Source of the DNA: Gammaproteobacteria bacterium
Lineage (GTDB): Bacteria > Pseudomonadota > Gammaproteobacteria > Eutrophobiales > Eutrophobiaceae
NCBI GenBank assembly: GCA_016844485.1
Contig: JAENIZ010000094.1
Location: forward strand, 1 to 11,894
DNA: 11,894 nucleotides
Direction: 5' to 3'
Part shown: positions 4,651 to 11,894 of the stretch, piece after piece
How positions within the stretch are numbered: position 1 is the stretch's first letter
Layout: each line of letters starts with the position of its first letter
The notes under the pieces: generated by a model
The model's database searches: none
Seen by the model: only the letters and a program-made list of their open reading frames with translations
Told to the model about the DNA's origin: nothing
Translations under genes and position numbers: made by a program

Positions 4651-5751
4651 CTACTTAAATTCTTTATATAACGAATCCAGTCCCAGGGCTGCAGCAACCG
4701 GCTTGCAGGTGATATATCCCTTCCAGGTGTTAACACCCTGACTGAAACCTTTATCCTCTTGTGCTGCTGCTATACCTTTATTTGCCAGTTTCATTACATA
4801 AGGCAAGGTGACGTTTGTTAATGCAATCGTTGATGTTCTCGGATAGGCACCGGGCATGTTACTCACACAGTAATGGATAACGCCATGTTTGGTAAAAACC
4901 GGATCGGAATGTGATGTCACCCTGGAAGTTTCGATACAGCCGCCCTGATCAATACTGACGTCTACTATGACTGAACCGGGTTGCATTGCTTTGACCATTG
5001 CCTCAGAGATAAGGCGCGGCGCCCTGGCACCCACTAATAACACTGCGCCAACAACCAGATCGGCGTCTTTCACATGCGCGGAGATATTTTCCGGGGTGGA
5101 TTGTACAAACCGGATAGTGTCCGAGATATCTTTTTCGACGTGCAGAAATTTCTTTTTACTCCGGCCCACGATATAAACATCAGCACCCATTCCATATGCA
5201 GTGGCGGCGGCATGCTGGCCGACGACGCCATTGCCAATCACCACTACTTTCCCATGACGTTCACCCAAGATACTGCCGGGTTGAACGCCTTTCCCGCCGT
5301 TAAACCTGGCCAGATAATAGGCGCCCATGGTGGCCGCCATATTACCGGCCACTGCGCTCATTGGCGCAAGCAGAGGGAGTGAACCACTTTTATCTTCCAC
5401 CGTTTCATAGGCAATCGCGGTTGTCCCGGCCTTGATCAAGGCGTCAGTCAGCGATTTGGGAACTCCCGCGAGATGAAGGTAAGTGAATAAAATATTATCT
5501 TTCAGGTAACCGTATTCCCGTTCCAGCGGTTCCTTTATTTTCACCACCAAATCGGTATCCCATGCAACTTCAGTGGAGACAATCTCAACACCAATTGATT
5601 GATATTCCTGATCGGGGAATCCGGCACCCACGCCGGCATTTTTTTCAAGCAGGACAGTGTGGCCTTCCTCAATCAGGGATCGTGCGCCAGTGGGGGTCAG
5701 TGCTACGCGATTTTCCTTATCCTTGATTTCTTTAACTACGCCAATTTTCAT
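4651..5751 (-). CDS. ald: Alanine dehydrogenase
   Basis: This 366-residue enzyme catalyses the reversible oxidative deamination of L-alanine to pyruvate and ammonium, linking amino-acid nitrogen with central carbon metabolism in the cytosol. It has full family length. Expected catalytic and pyruvate-binding residues are present: R15 (ENRVALTP), K73 (VKIKEP), H93 (TYLHLAG) and D268 (VSIDQGG). The Rossmann glycine motif is GNGVVG at 173-178, and the C-terminal signature HYCVSNMPGAYPRTST is near canonical. The end of the second Rossmann strand reads VYIVGRS, where NAD-dependent members carry VxILDIN. G196 and R197 therefore replace the usual Asp and hydrophobic pair, which suggests NADP preference. 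The ribosome binding site is weak (GGAT about 10 nt upstream). It lies 75 nt after the second PilZ gene and may have its own promoter. No regulator gene is adjacent. Confidence 0.95.
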   Translation of the reverse strand: MKIGVVKEIKDKENRVALTPTGARSLIEEGHTVLLEKNAGVGAGFPDQEYQSIGVEIVSTEVAWDTDLVVKIKEPLEREYGYLKDNILFTYLHLAGVPKSLTDALIKAGTTAIAYETVEDKSGSLPLLAPMSAVAGNMAATMGAYYLARFNGGKGVQPGSILGERHGKVVVIGNGVVGQHAAATAYGMGADVYIVGRSKKKFLHVEKDISDTIRFVQSTPENISAHVKDADLVVGAVLLVGARAPRLISEAMVKAMQPGSVIVDVSIDQGGCIETSRVTSHSDPVFTKHGVIHYCVSNMPGAYPRTSTIALTNVTLPYVMKLANKGIAAAQEDKGFSQGVNTWKGYITCKPVAAALGLDSLYKEFK

Positions 5752-5826
5752 ATAAAACTAATCCGTAGAGTTCCCTCTGTACAACTAATGGGGAAAATCC
5801 AATCGAACTGTTATTTAATCCATTAA

Positions 5827-6255
5827 TTATCCAGGTTCCATCGAAACTTCTATAAATCGTTTAAGAATCTTTCGGCTGTCCTCTCCTACTTTCGTGAACT
5901 GCAGGCCCATTGCATAAGCATCATCTTCCAGTTTAACAAGATAGATAGGTTTACATCGTATCAATACTTTTACCTGTTTATCTTCCAGGGGAAGTATAAA
6001 ATTTACTTCAAAATCCAGGGCTGCTTTTTTTTCCAGGTTTTCCTTTTCAGTTTTTAATATTTGAGCTGCTTTCAGGGTACAGCGAACTTGAATGCCCCCC
6101 GGAGAGATATCATGTGCCAGGGCTTCCAGTGCCTGCCCATTTGACAGTGCCATGGCAATAGGACAGTCAATGACAATCCTTGGATACATCCTTTTTTCTT
6201 CATACTTCTCAAGGATCTTTTCACCTGAAGTATTTTGTTTTGTATCGTTATTCAA
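5827..6255 (-). CDS. PilZ domain protein (second of tandem pair)
   Basis: This 142-residue cytosolic protein is essentially one PilZ domain, the common receptor for the second messenger cyclic di-GMP. Both ligand motifs are intact: RxxxR at residues 22-26 (RMYPR) and DxSxxG at 49-54 (DISPGG). The rest alternates beta strands (KQVKVLIRCKPIYLV, DDAYAMGLQF) and ends in the usual helix (KILKRFIEV). The start codon is TTG at 6255-6253, preceded by AGGGA at 8 nt spacing. Family length and alignment to its neighbour support this start. It is 18 nt downstream of the first PilZ gene and has exactly the same length; my hand alignment gives about 55 percent identity with no gaps, so the pair is a tandem duplication. 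The target process is unknown. Confidence 0.88.
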   Translation of the reverse strand: MNNDTKQNTSGEKILEKYEEKRMYPRIVIDCPIAMALSNGQALEALAHDISPGGIQVRCTLKAAQILKTEKENLEKKAALDFEVNFILPLEDKQVKVLIRCKPIYLVKLEDDAYAMGLQFTKVGEDSRKILKRFIEVSMEPG

Positions 6256-6273
6256 GCTATATTTCCCTAACTG

Positions 6274-6702
6274 TTATAAATGCTCCTTCGAGACCTTTAT
6301 AAATCGTTTAAGAGCCCTTAGATTATCCCCTTCAACATTTGTAAATTGCATACCCATTGCATAAATATCATCTTTGAGTTCTGCAATATAGATAAATTTG
6401 CATCGTACGAGTATTTTTACCTGTTTTCCGTCCAAGAGAAACACACAACGTGCTTCAAAATCAGAATCTGTTCTATATCCCGAGTTTTCTCCTTCGGATT
6501 GCAATATTTGTACCTCTTTCTCCTCACAACGAATCTGAATGCCTCCGAGAGAAATATCATGCGCCAGGACTTCAACCATCCTGGCGTCAGACAAGTGTAA
6601 CGATACGGGACAGTTAATAATGAGCCTTTGATACTTCCTTTTTTCCTCGTAGTTCTCAAGGATTATTTCACTTGATGTATTTTCCTTTGTATCGCTATTC
6701 AT
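6274..6702 (-). CDS. PilZ domain protein (first of tandem pair), in frame with upstream helicase
   Basis: This is a 142-residue PilZ protein starting at the ATG at 6702-6700, preceded by GGAGAG with 9 nt spacing, a good independent translation start. Motifs RxxxR (residues 22-26, RKYQR) and DxSxxG (49-54, DISLGG) are intact, so cyclic di-GMP binding is expected. The start is supported by exact length and N-terminal match with the neighbouring paralogue (MNSDTKENTS against MNNDTKQNTS). The helicase frame enters this gene without a stop, so the same codons also form the C-terminus of a 1268-residue product. The DNA here is visibly more AT-rich than the helicase body. Either product, or both, may exist in the cell. 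Confidence 0.8.
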   Translation of the reverse strand: MNSDTKENTSSEIILENYEEKRKYQRLIINCPVSLHLSDARMVEVLAHDISLGGIQIRCEEKEVQILQSEGENSGYRTDSDFEARCVFLLDGKQVKILVRCKFIYIAELKDDIYAMGMQFTNVEGDNLRALKRFIKVSKEHL

Positions 6703-9700
6703 AATTCCATTCTCTCCACATCCATGTAACAAAGGAAAATATAAACCTAATTTAACTTGTCTGTCACCCAATTCTTTGATTAATGCCCCGTATTTTTCCA
6801 ATTGTTCCTTGTAGCGTTCTTGTTCCTGATCCAGAAATACATTCACGTCCGGACCTTCGTGACGACTGGTCTTGTAATCTACGACCCAGCGAATTCCATT
6901 ATTATCAATAAACGTCCTGTCGATCTTTATATTGATAATCCTGCCCTGATGTATGCCGCTCAATGCATATTCATTGTGTTGACCGGTATGTTCTTTCGCC
7001 AACAGCCATTGCCCGCGTTGATCCCGGATCATTTTGGTCAATGCCTCTTCTACGCCGGCAACGGCCCAGTCGATCTCTTTATCCGGCACGCCCAACCGTT
7101 TCAAGGATAGTGCATACAAGGATCGTTTTGACTGAACCCGCTTTTCATCCCATGTTTCAATCCCCTCTTGTGCAATCATCTGGATGCAACGATGCACGAC
7201 CGTCCCGATGTGCATGATCGTCTCCCCTGCCCATTCATATTCCGGCATGGACTCCGGCACTTCTGTCTGATCTATGTTGAATTGCCAGCGTACCTGTTCA
7301 GGTGCTCCGGGTAATACCCAATCCGGCGTCATGCGCCGCAATTGGTTAATCTTTGTTGCAGTAGGACTGACCTGCTGTGTCTCTACATTCTGATACTGTT
7401 CAAATGCCTGCTCAAAGAAGGTTTTCACCACCGGCCAGAGCTGCATTAATAATGAATTGGAGGCGGGTTTGCCCATTTCACCTTCGTTGTTGATATTGAC
7501 CGCGCCCAGCAGATGCAGTTGCTGTTTGGCACGCGTTGCCGCGACATAAAGCAAACGGCCCGATTCGTAGGACTGTCTTTCATCTTCCAGCCGTTTCACA
7601 AAATCATAGACAGGAGATATTTCCTGACCGGCTTCTTTGATGGGGGCAAGCAACAGATCCTGCTGCTGGCCGTGCGGACTTTCTGCCCACAACAATAACT
7701 GGGTTTCATCACCCCTGCCCTTGCGATGCAATCCCGGAACGATCACGGTGTCAAATTCCAGACCCTTGGCCTTGTGGATGGTCATGATCTGCAAACGATC
7801 ATCGGCATTGACATCCGGTGCTGCATACAGTTTTTCCACGTCCTCGAAAAAATGTTCCCGGTTACGCAGCTCACCGCCGGAATCAAACTGCTCCAGCAGA
7901 TCAAAATATGTGCGGGCGTTTTCCAGATCAGTTTCATCTTCGAGTGTAGCCGGGCCACCGAGGCTTATCCAGACGGATTCCACCGAACGGCGCAATGACC
8001 GGCGGTGCTGGCTGGCAAAATGCAGACTCAAAACGGCACGCAATTTCAAAAGCCGGGTTTGTGCCTCGCGTCCGATCTTTTGCAGGAGTTTGTCGTCCTG
8101 CATGCACTCCCAGATCGTGCTGTTCCTGTCATCACCCGCCAGAATCAACAGATCATTCAAGGTAAGGCCACACCAAGGTGCGCGCAGGATCGCCAGCCAC
8201 GCGATACGATCGGCAAAATGATTAAGCGCCTGTGTGAGCGCCAACAAATCCTGGATAGCCGGGCGTTGCCCGAGTGCATCGATCTCGACGGCGCGGAACT
8301 TCAATCCTGCCTGTTTGAGCGACGGCACGATATTAATGAGATGGCTGCGATTACGTACCAGAATGGCAATCGTGCCCTGCGGATATTTCTGCTGCGCGAA
8401 CCGCACCAGTCCCAGTACTTTATCTGCTTCACTTCGAACATCCGGATTAATAAATGGATGAACGGTAACGGCATCCTGTGTTGCCTGCTGATGAAAGGCC
8501 TCAGCCCCGGTGAAGTTCACGGCGCCACGGGCGGGATCGGCGATCTCCGGCAGTACTTCTCTGAAGGTATTGTTCACCCAATTGACAATACCTGCCTGGG
8601 AACGGAAATTGACCGTAATATTTAATGGTGTGAGCGGCACCTGCCCCAATCGCTGCTCCTGCCAGGTGTTGAGGAACAGCCCCACTTCGGCCTCGCGGAA
8701 ACGGTAAATAGACTGCATCGGATCACCAACCAGAAATAATGTGTGCCCGTCTCCGGGTGACCAGCCCGCCGTCAATTGTTGCAGCAAGGTGTATTGATTG
8801 CTGGAGACATCCTGAAATTCATCAACGAGCAGATGCTTGATCTGGTAATCGAGATGCAGTGCCAGATCGGTCGGCGCACCTTCGGACTCCAGAGCAGCGA
8901 TCGCGGCGGCAGTGATCCCCGGGAAATCAATCTGATTACGCTCGCCGAACAACACTCTTAACTGGGCATCAGCAAGTTTCAATAACTGGCATAACGCCCC
9001 CACAACCTGCCACTCACTATCCGTATAGGTGATGGGCGGGAGATGCCTGACCTCGATCAATTGATCGAGCAGATCAGTTTCACCGGAGAAACGTGCGAGC
9101 AAACTCTGGAAACGATCCTTCATGGCCCTGCCTTCAGTTGTTGCCGGGAAGCCCTGATTTTTATCCACCCGTTTGCGCCATTCGTTACTTTTGGTAAGAC
9201 ATATTTCCGCTATCGCCTGCCAGCGTGGTATTTCGATGGCGGTCGTCCCCGGCAAATGATCAATACCGGAACACAAAACAATCTCTGATTCACTACCCTC
9301 CTGCTCAAGATTACCAGCGGCATAGCGCAGACATTCCAGAAACTCGTGAATATGTTGCTCCGGGAATGACTGCCTCACGATGGCAAGCGTTGACTCGACG
9401 ATATGTTTCAGTGCGGCCTCGAGTTCCTCCCTGCGTATCTCTTTCGCCACATGTCTGAGCCATTGATCCCGCTTGGCCAGCATACTGGCCAGCATGTTTT
9501 TAACTTTTGGCAGATTGTTATCGAGATGCGCAAGTAATATTTCGATGTCCACTGACCATGATACATTGCTCTCCAGTTCCGCCAAGGTGTTCGCTGCGGC
9601 CTCCTGATAGAGTTCGCCGGCATCTTCCAGTGTTTCCGGTTGTGCGCCGAATTTCGAGAGGATCGGCATCTGCCGGGTAAGTCCGGCGCACAGTGAATCG

Positions 9701-10080
9701 ATGGTCTGGATACGCAGGCGGCCCGGATTGTATTCAAGCTTCCAGTTGTGTTTTTGATCCTGTACCAGCACGGCTTGAGCGAGTTCATCGGTTAATCTTG
9801 TAGCATCGTCTTTCGGCGGCACCTGCATATGCACACGCTCGAGGGCATGCATGATGCGATCCTGCATCTCGGCAGCGGACTTTTTAGTGAACGTGATGGC
9901 CACGATTTCTTCCGGATGATCAACCAGACTCAATAACTTCAGATAACGCTGGATTAGTAATTCCGTTTTACCAGACCCGGCTGGCGCCTGGATGATGAAT
10001 GATCCTTCCGGCGATATCGCCTGCTGCCGCTGAATTAAATCAGGGATCGGGGATCGGGGTTCAGGAGTTTTTTTATTCAT
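6274..10080 (-). CDS. AddA/RecB-like UvrD helicase-nuclease, reading in frame into a PilZ domain
   Basis: This is a superfamily 1A DNA helicase with a C-terminal nuclease, expected to unwind and resect double-strand breaks together with the AddB-like partner. Motifs in the 1268-residue product: Walker A APAGSGKT (32-39), Ia AITFTKKSAAEM (61-72), II DEFQD (420-424), III VGDPMQSIYRF (451-461), IV NFRSQ (491-495), V TIHKAKGLEFD (767-777), VI LLYVAATRAK (843-852). The PD-(D/E)XK nuclease is complete: H963, D1054, D1068 and K1070 (VVDYKTS). The family normally ends just after LYFPLL plus a few residues; here residues 1114-1119 are LYFPLL but no stop follows and residues 1127-1268 are a PilZ domain. 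The ATG at 10080 has AGGAG at 7 nt and overlaps the AddB-like stop by 8 nt (ATGAATAA), indicating translational coupling. A longer start at 10188 would overlap that gene by 116 nt and is unlikely. The helicase body without PilZ is 6703-10080. Confidence 0.88.
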   Translation of the reverse strand: MNKKTPEPRSPIPDLIQRQQAISPEGSFIIQAPAGSGKTELLIQRYLKLLSLVDHPEEIVAITFTKKSAAEMQDRIMHALERVHMQVPPKDDATRLTDELAQAVLVQDQKHNWKLEYNPGRLRIQTIDSLCAGLTRQMPILSKFGAQPETLEDAGELYQEAAANTLAELESNVSWSVDIEILLAHLDNNLPKVKNMLASMLAKRDQWLRHVAKEIRREELEAALKHIVESTLAIVRQSFPEQHIHEFLECLRYAAGNLEQEGSESEIVLCSGIDHLPGTTAIEIPRWQAIAEICLTKSNEWRKRVDKNQGFPATTEGRAMKDRFQSLLARFSGETDLLDQLIEVRHLPPITYTDSEWQVVGALCQLLKLADAQLRVLFGERNQIDFPGITAAAIAALESEGAPTDLALHLDYQIKHLLVDEFQDVSSNQYTLLQQLTAGWSPGDGHTLFLVGDPMQSIYRFREAEVGLFLNTWQEQRLGQVPLTPLNITVNFRSQAGIVNWVNNTFREVLPEIADPARGAVNFTGAEAFHQQATQDAVTVHPFINPDVRSEADKVLGLVRFAQQKYPQGTIAILVRNRSHLINIVPSLKQAGLKFRAVEIDALGQRPAIQDLLALTQALNHFADRIAWLAILRAPWCGLTLNDLLILAGDDRNSTIWECMQDDKLLQKIGREAQTRLLKLRAVLSLHFASQHRRSLRRSVESVWISLGGPATLEDETDLENARTYFDLLEQFDSGGELRNREHFFEDVEKLYAAPDVNADDRLQIMTIHKAKGLEFDTVIVPGLHRKGRGDETQLLLWAESPHGQQQDLLLAPIKEAGQEISPVYDFVKRLEDERQSYESGRLLYVAATRAKQQLHLLGAVNINNEGEMGKPASNSLLMQLWPVVKTFFEQAFEQYQNVETQQVSPTATKINQLRRMTPDWVLPGAPEQVRWQFNIDQTEVPESMPEYEWAGETIMHIGTVVHRCIQMIAQEGIETWDEKRVQSKRSLYALSLKRLGVPDKEIDWAVAGVEEALTKMIRDQRGQWLLAKEHTGQHNEYALSGIHQGRIINIKIDRTFIDNNGIRWVVDYKTSRHEGPDVNVFLDQEQERYKEQLEKYGALIKELGDRQVKLGLYFPLLHGCGENGIMNSDTKENTSSEIILENYEEKRKYQRLIINCPVSLHLSDARMVEVLAHDISLGGIQIRCEEKEVQILQSEGENSGYRTDSDFEARCVFLLDGKQVKILVRCKFIYIAELKDDIYAMGMQFTNVEGDNLRALKRFIKVSKEHL
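6712..6717 (-). promoter_or_regulatory. Internal ribosome binding site for the first PilZ gene
   Basis: GGAGAG lies 9 nt before the ATG at 6702, inside the last helicase codons (TGT GGA GAG AAT GGA ATT). It supports separate translation of the PilZ protein even though the helicase frame is open. Confidence 0.6.
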
Positions 10081-11894
10081 AATCTGACTCCTGATTACTG
10101 TATCCTGAATTCTTTTCAAAGATCCGGCAGAGGGCGTGCAGATCACAATGTTTACAACTGTCACTGCTCTTCGGATCAACAATCGCATTGCCTTGCCTGA
10201 AACTGACTGCGAGCTGGTTCAGTGTCGCCTGCCATTGAGTCATTAATGACGGCCAGTCGGGGATGTCTTTTACACTTTTTGTGTTCGTGACAGTTTTGAC
10301 GTCCGGCAGAATATTGTCTTCCTGAGCGAGACCAACATAAGCGACCTCACCGCGCTTGAGCCGCGTAAATACGATGGCGGCGATCTCACCCTCGCTCGTG
10401 ATCACGTATAACGGCAATTGCGGGTCATCCGGTCGATCCGAAAACCAGTGATTGATTTTCGGATCGCCCGTTTTGTAATCCATGATCACAGCGCGCCCAT
10501 CGGTGAGTTGATCAATGCGATCGATGCGGGTGCGGATGGTGATGTCATTGAAGGTGAACACATGCCAGTATTCACAGTTCTTGACGGTGAACGGGGCGCG
10601 CACTCTCTCAATGTCCAGTAGTTGCCGGGTAACTGTCTCCAATCGATCCGACTCCAGCCGCGTAAAGCGTTCGGTGAAAGTCAGTGGAAACTGTTTCTGA
10701 TAACCGGTAATGGTGCCGGTGACAACCTGCCTGATTAATGTGTTGAGATCTTTTTCCGATATTGCAAGCAGGGCTGCCTGACTGCCGAGCCGCTTCCAGA
10801 ATTTTTCCATCACATCATGCATGATGGAACCGCGATCCATGGCATTGAGGCCGATGTCTTTAGTATCGAGTCCTTCTGCGTACAAGCGATGCCGGGCAAA
10901 GGCACGGAATGGACAAGCCGCCTGATCCTTGAACAGGGCTGTACCGCCGCTGACTGTTTGCCCAGCAGCAATGATCGGCGCCCGGCTGTCGTCAATCACT
11001 TCCTGTTCTCCCGCGTGATACAAAAGCGCCGCATAATCCCGTGCATCATCCTGTAACTGCGTTGGCGTTGCCTCAAGATAATTCTTTATCAGCGGGCTCG
11101 GCCGCAGCGGTCTGTCTCTTTCATTCTGCGGATAACTCAGGACCACATCCGGTGAGGAATTGATCAATCGCTGAAACAGGTTTTCCGATTGCCGCAGTTT
11201 GATCTCTGCCGAGGCATCGGGTATGCCCAGACCGCGTTGCAGTTTAAGCGGGATAAACGGATCCGGTTCCGCTTTCGGCGGCCAGCCTTCGGCGTGCAGG
11301 CCCATGACCCGGAGATGATCGAACTGCATACCGGCTGTACCCGTCATGCGCAGGATCTGGATCGGGACTTCAGCCGTCTCTGGCTGGAACCCGGTATTCA
11401 TGAGCAGTTGCCGCAGTTGCGCGAGCGCTTCATTGCAGTTCATGGACGAACTCACCACTTCCAGTGCGGCCAACTGGCTCAGGAGTTTCTGCCATTCGGC
11501 CACTGTCTGATATTCGGCGCTGTTCAGTGAACGCTCGCCGGGCCAGCCGAAGGACTGCAACAGATTGGTAAATGTCTTTGCCCAGTCACTTGCGGATTGT
11601 TTTTTTTCAGCAACCTGAAATGTATGCTGATAATGCTCACAACAATTGATGAAACTTTGGGGGACATCGTTCGCTTTGATACGTTTCGATGCAATTAACC
11701 AGCGCAGGGATTTGAGGGTAACACGATACTCGCCGTATTTACGCAGAACAGCATCCAGTTTGGCGCGTTGCTGGCTCTCTTTCTCATAATCCTTAATGAA
11801 AGGGGAACGCAACAGGCTGCCAAAATCCTCAAGTGCCGCTGGCTGGGTACCCAGGCCCAAAATGAGTAATGCGGTATCAATGATCGGATAACGC
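10073..11894 (-). CDS. AddB-like PD-(D/E)XK iron-sulfur nuclease, partial (5' end beyond right edge)
   Basis: This is the C-terminal 606 residues of an AddB-like protein; the frame is open through the right edge, so the true start is outside. It resembles the roughly 900-residue 'probable DNA repair protein' family related to AddB. Numbering from the TTG at 11860, the nuclease shows H348 (MHDV), D447 (RTRIDRID), D461 and K463 (IMDYKTGD). A cysteine at 316 (ACPFRAFA) and the cluster C569-x2-C572-x5-C578 match the four ligands of the [4Fe-4S] cluster in AddB and Cas4-type nucleases. The region before it (LRVMGLHAEGWPP, VLSYPQNERDRPLRPSPLI) resembles the degenerate helicase part of AddB. Its TAA overlaps the helicase start by 8 nt, so the two are made as partners for double-strand-break repair and recombination. 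Confidence 0.9.
   Translation of the reverse strand, partial: RYPIIDTALLILGLGTQPAALEDFGSLLRSPFIKDYEKESQQRAKLDAVLRKYGEYRVTLKSLRWLIASKRIKANDVPQSFINCCEHYQHTFQVAEKKQSASDWAKTFTNLLQSFGWPGERSLNSAEYQTVAEWQKLLSQLAALEVVSSSMNCNEALAQLRQLLMNTGFQPETAEVPIQILRMTGTAGMQFDHLRVMGLHAEGWPPKAEPDPFIPLKLQRGLGIPDASAEIKLRQSENLFQRLINSSPDVVLSYPQNERDRPLRPSPLIKNYLEATPTQLQDDARDYAALLYHAGEQEVIDDSRAPIIAAGQTVSGGTALFKDQAACPFRAFARHRLYAEGLDTKDIGLNAMDRGSIMHDVMEKFWKRLGSQAALLAISEKDLNTLIRQVVTGTITGYQKQFPLTFTERFTRLESDRLETVTRQLLDIERVRAPFTVKNCEYWHVFTFNDITIRTRIDRIDQLTDGRAVIMDYKTGDPKINHWFSDRPDDPQLPLYVITSEGEIAAIVFTRLKRGEVAYVGLAQEDNILPDVKTVTNTKSVKDIPDWPSLMTQWQATLNQLAVSFRQGNAIVDPKSSDSCKHCDLHALCRIFEKNSGYSNQESDYE
10088..10092 (-). promoter_or_regulatory. 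Ribosome binding site deciding the helicase start
   Basis: AGGAG lies 7 nt before the ATG at 10080, within the last codons of the AddB-like gene. Combined with the ATGAATAA stop/start overlap, it fixes the helicase start at 10080 rather than at the longer in-frame start at 10188. Confidence 0.75.

Noticed and set aside
4285..4736. Minus-strand frames of 113 and 122 codons crossing island 3.
   Set aside because: They run antisense through the rhlE 3' end, the hairpin repeats and the ald 3' end, with repeated arginine/serine/proline-rich stretches produced by the repeat modules. No family resemblance or start signal.
10081..10188. Longer N-terminus for the helicase starting at 10188.
   Set aside because: It would overlap the conserved cysteine cluster region of the AddB-like gene by over 100 nt and places 36 non-conserved residues before the usual N-terminus. 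The ATG at 10080 has an ideal AGGAG and a stop/start overlap.

Overview
The window looks like the chromosome of a moderately GC, gammaproteobacterium-like organism. The basis is the family content: a RhlE-type DEAD-box helicase, an AddAB-like helicase-nuclease pair in which the AddB-like partner resembles the shorter proteobacterial 'probable DNA repair protein' family, and PilZ proteins. I cannot name a genus. No rRNA, tRNA, CRISPR array, transposase or phage gene was seen.

Left half, plus strand. An intergenic repeat island (about 1-155) precedes a two-gene unit: an unrecognised two-helix membrane protein (230-775) and a NYN/LabA-type putative RNase (830-1369). A second repeat island follows (1365-1681), then a stretch with only a doubtful gene remnant on the minus strand (1685-1894). 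Next come an aldo/keto reductase (2089-2949) and a RhlE-type RNA helicase (3129-4400). A third repeat island (4378-4626) fills the space between rhlE and the convergent gene on the other strand.

Right half, minus strand, read right to left. An AddB-like nuclease (cut by the right window edge, ending at 10073) overlaps by 8 nt the start of an AddA/RecB-like UvrD helicase-nuclease (start 10080). The two are very probably a translationally coupled pair that processes DNA double-strand breaks. The helicase frame has no stop where the family normally ends and runs straight into a complete PilZ c-di-GMP-receptor gene (6274-6702), giving a predicted 1268-residue fusion. That PilZ gene also has its own ATG and ribosome binding site. 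A second PilZ gene of identical length (5827-6255, TTG start) follows 18 nt later in the same frame. Alanine dehydrogenase (4651-5751) comes last, with an NADP-like residue pair at the cofactor-specificity position.

The two most unusual things are (i) the helicase-nuclease/PilZ frame fusion beside a tandem PilZ paralogue, and (ii) the repeat islands. The islands are built from small hairpins whose loop is conserved (GTCRGGAACA) while the stem sequence changes with pairing kept. One unit appears inserted into the loop of another, and the islands supply the final codons of two neighbouring genes.
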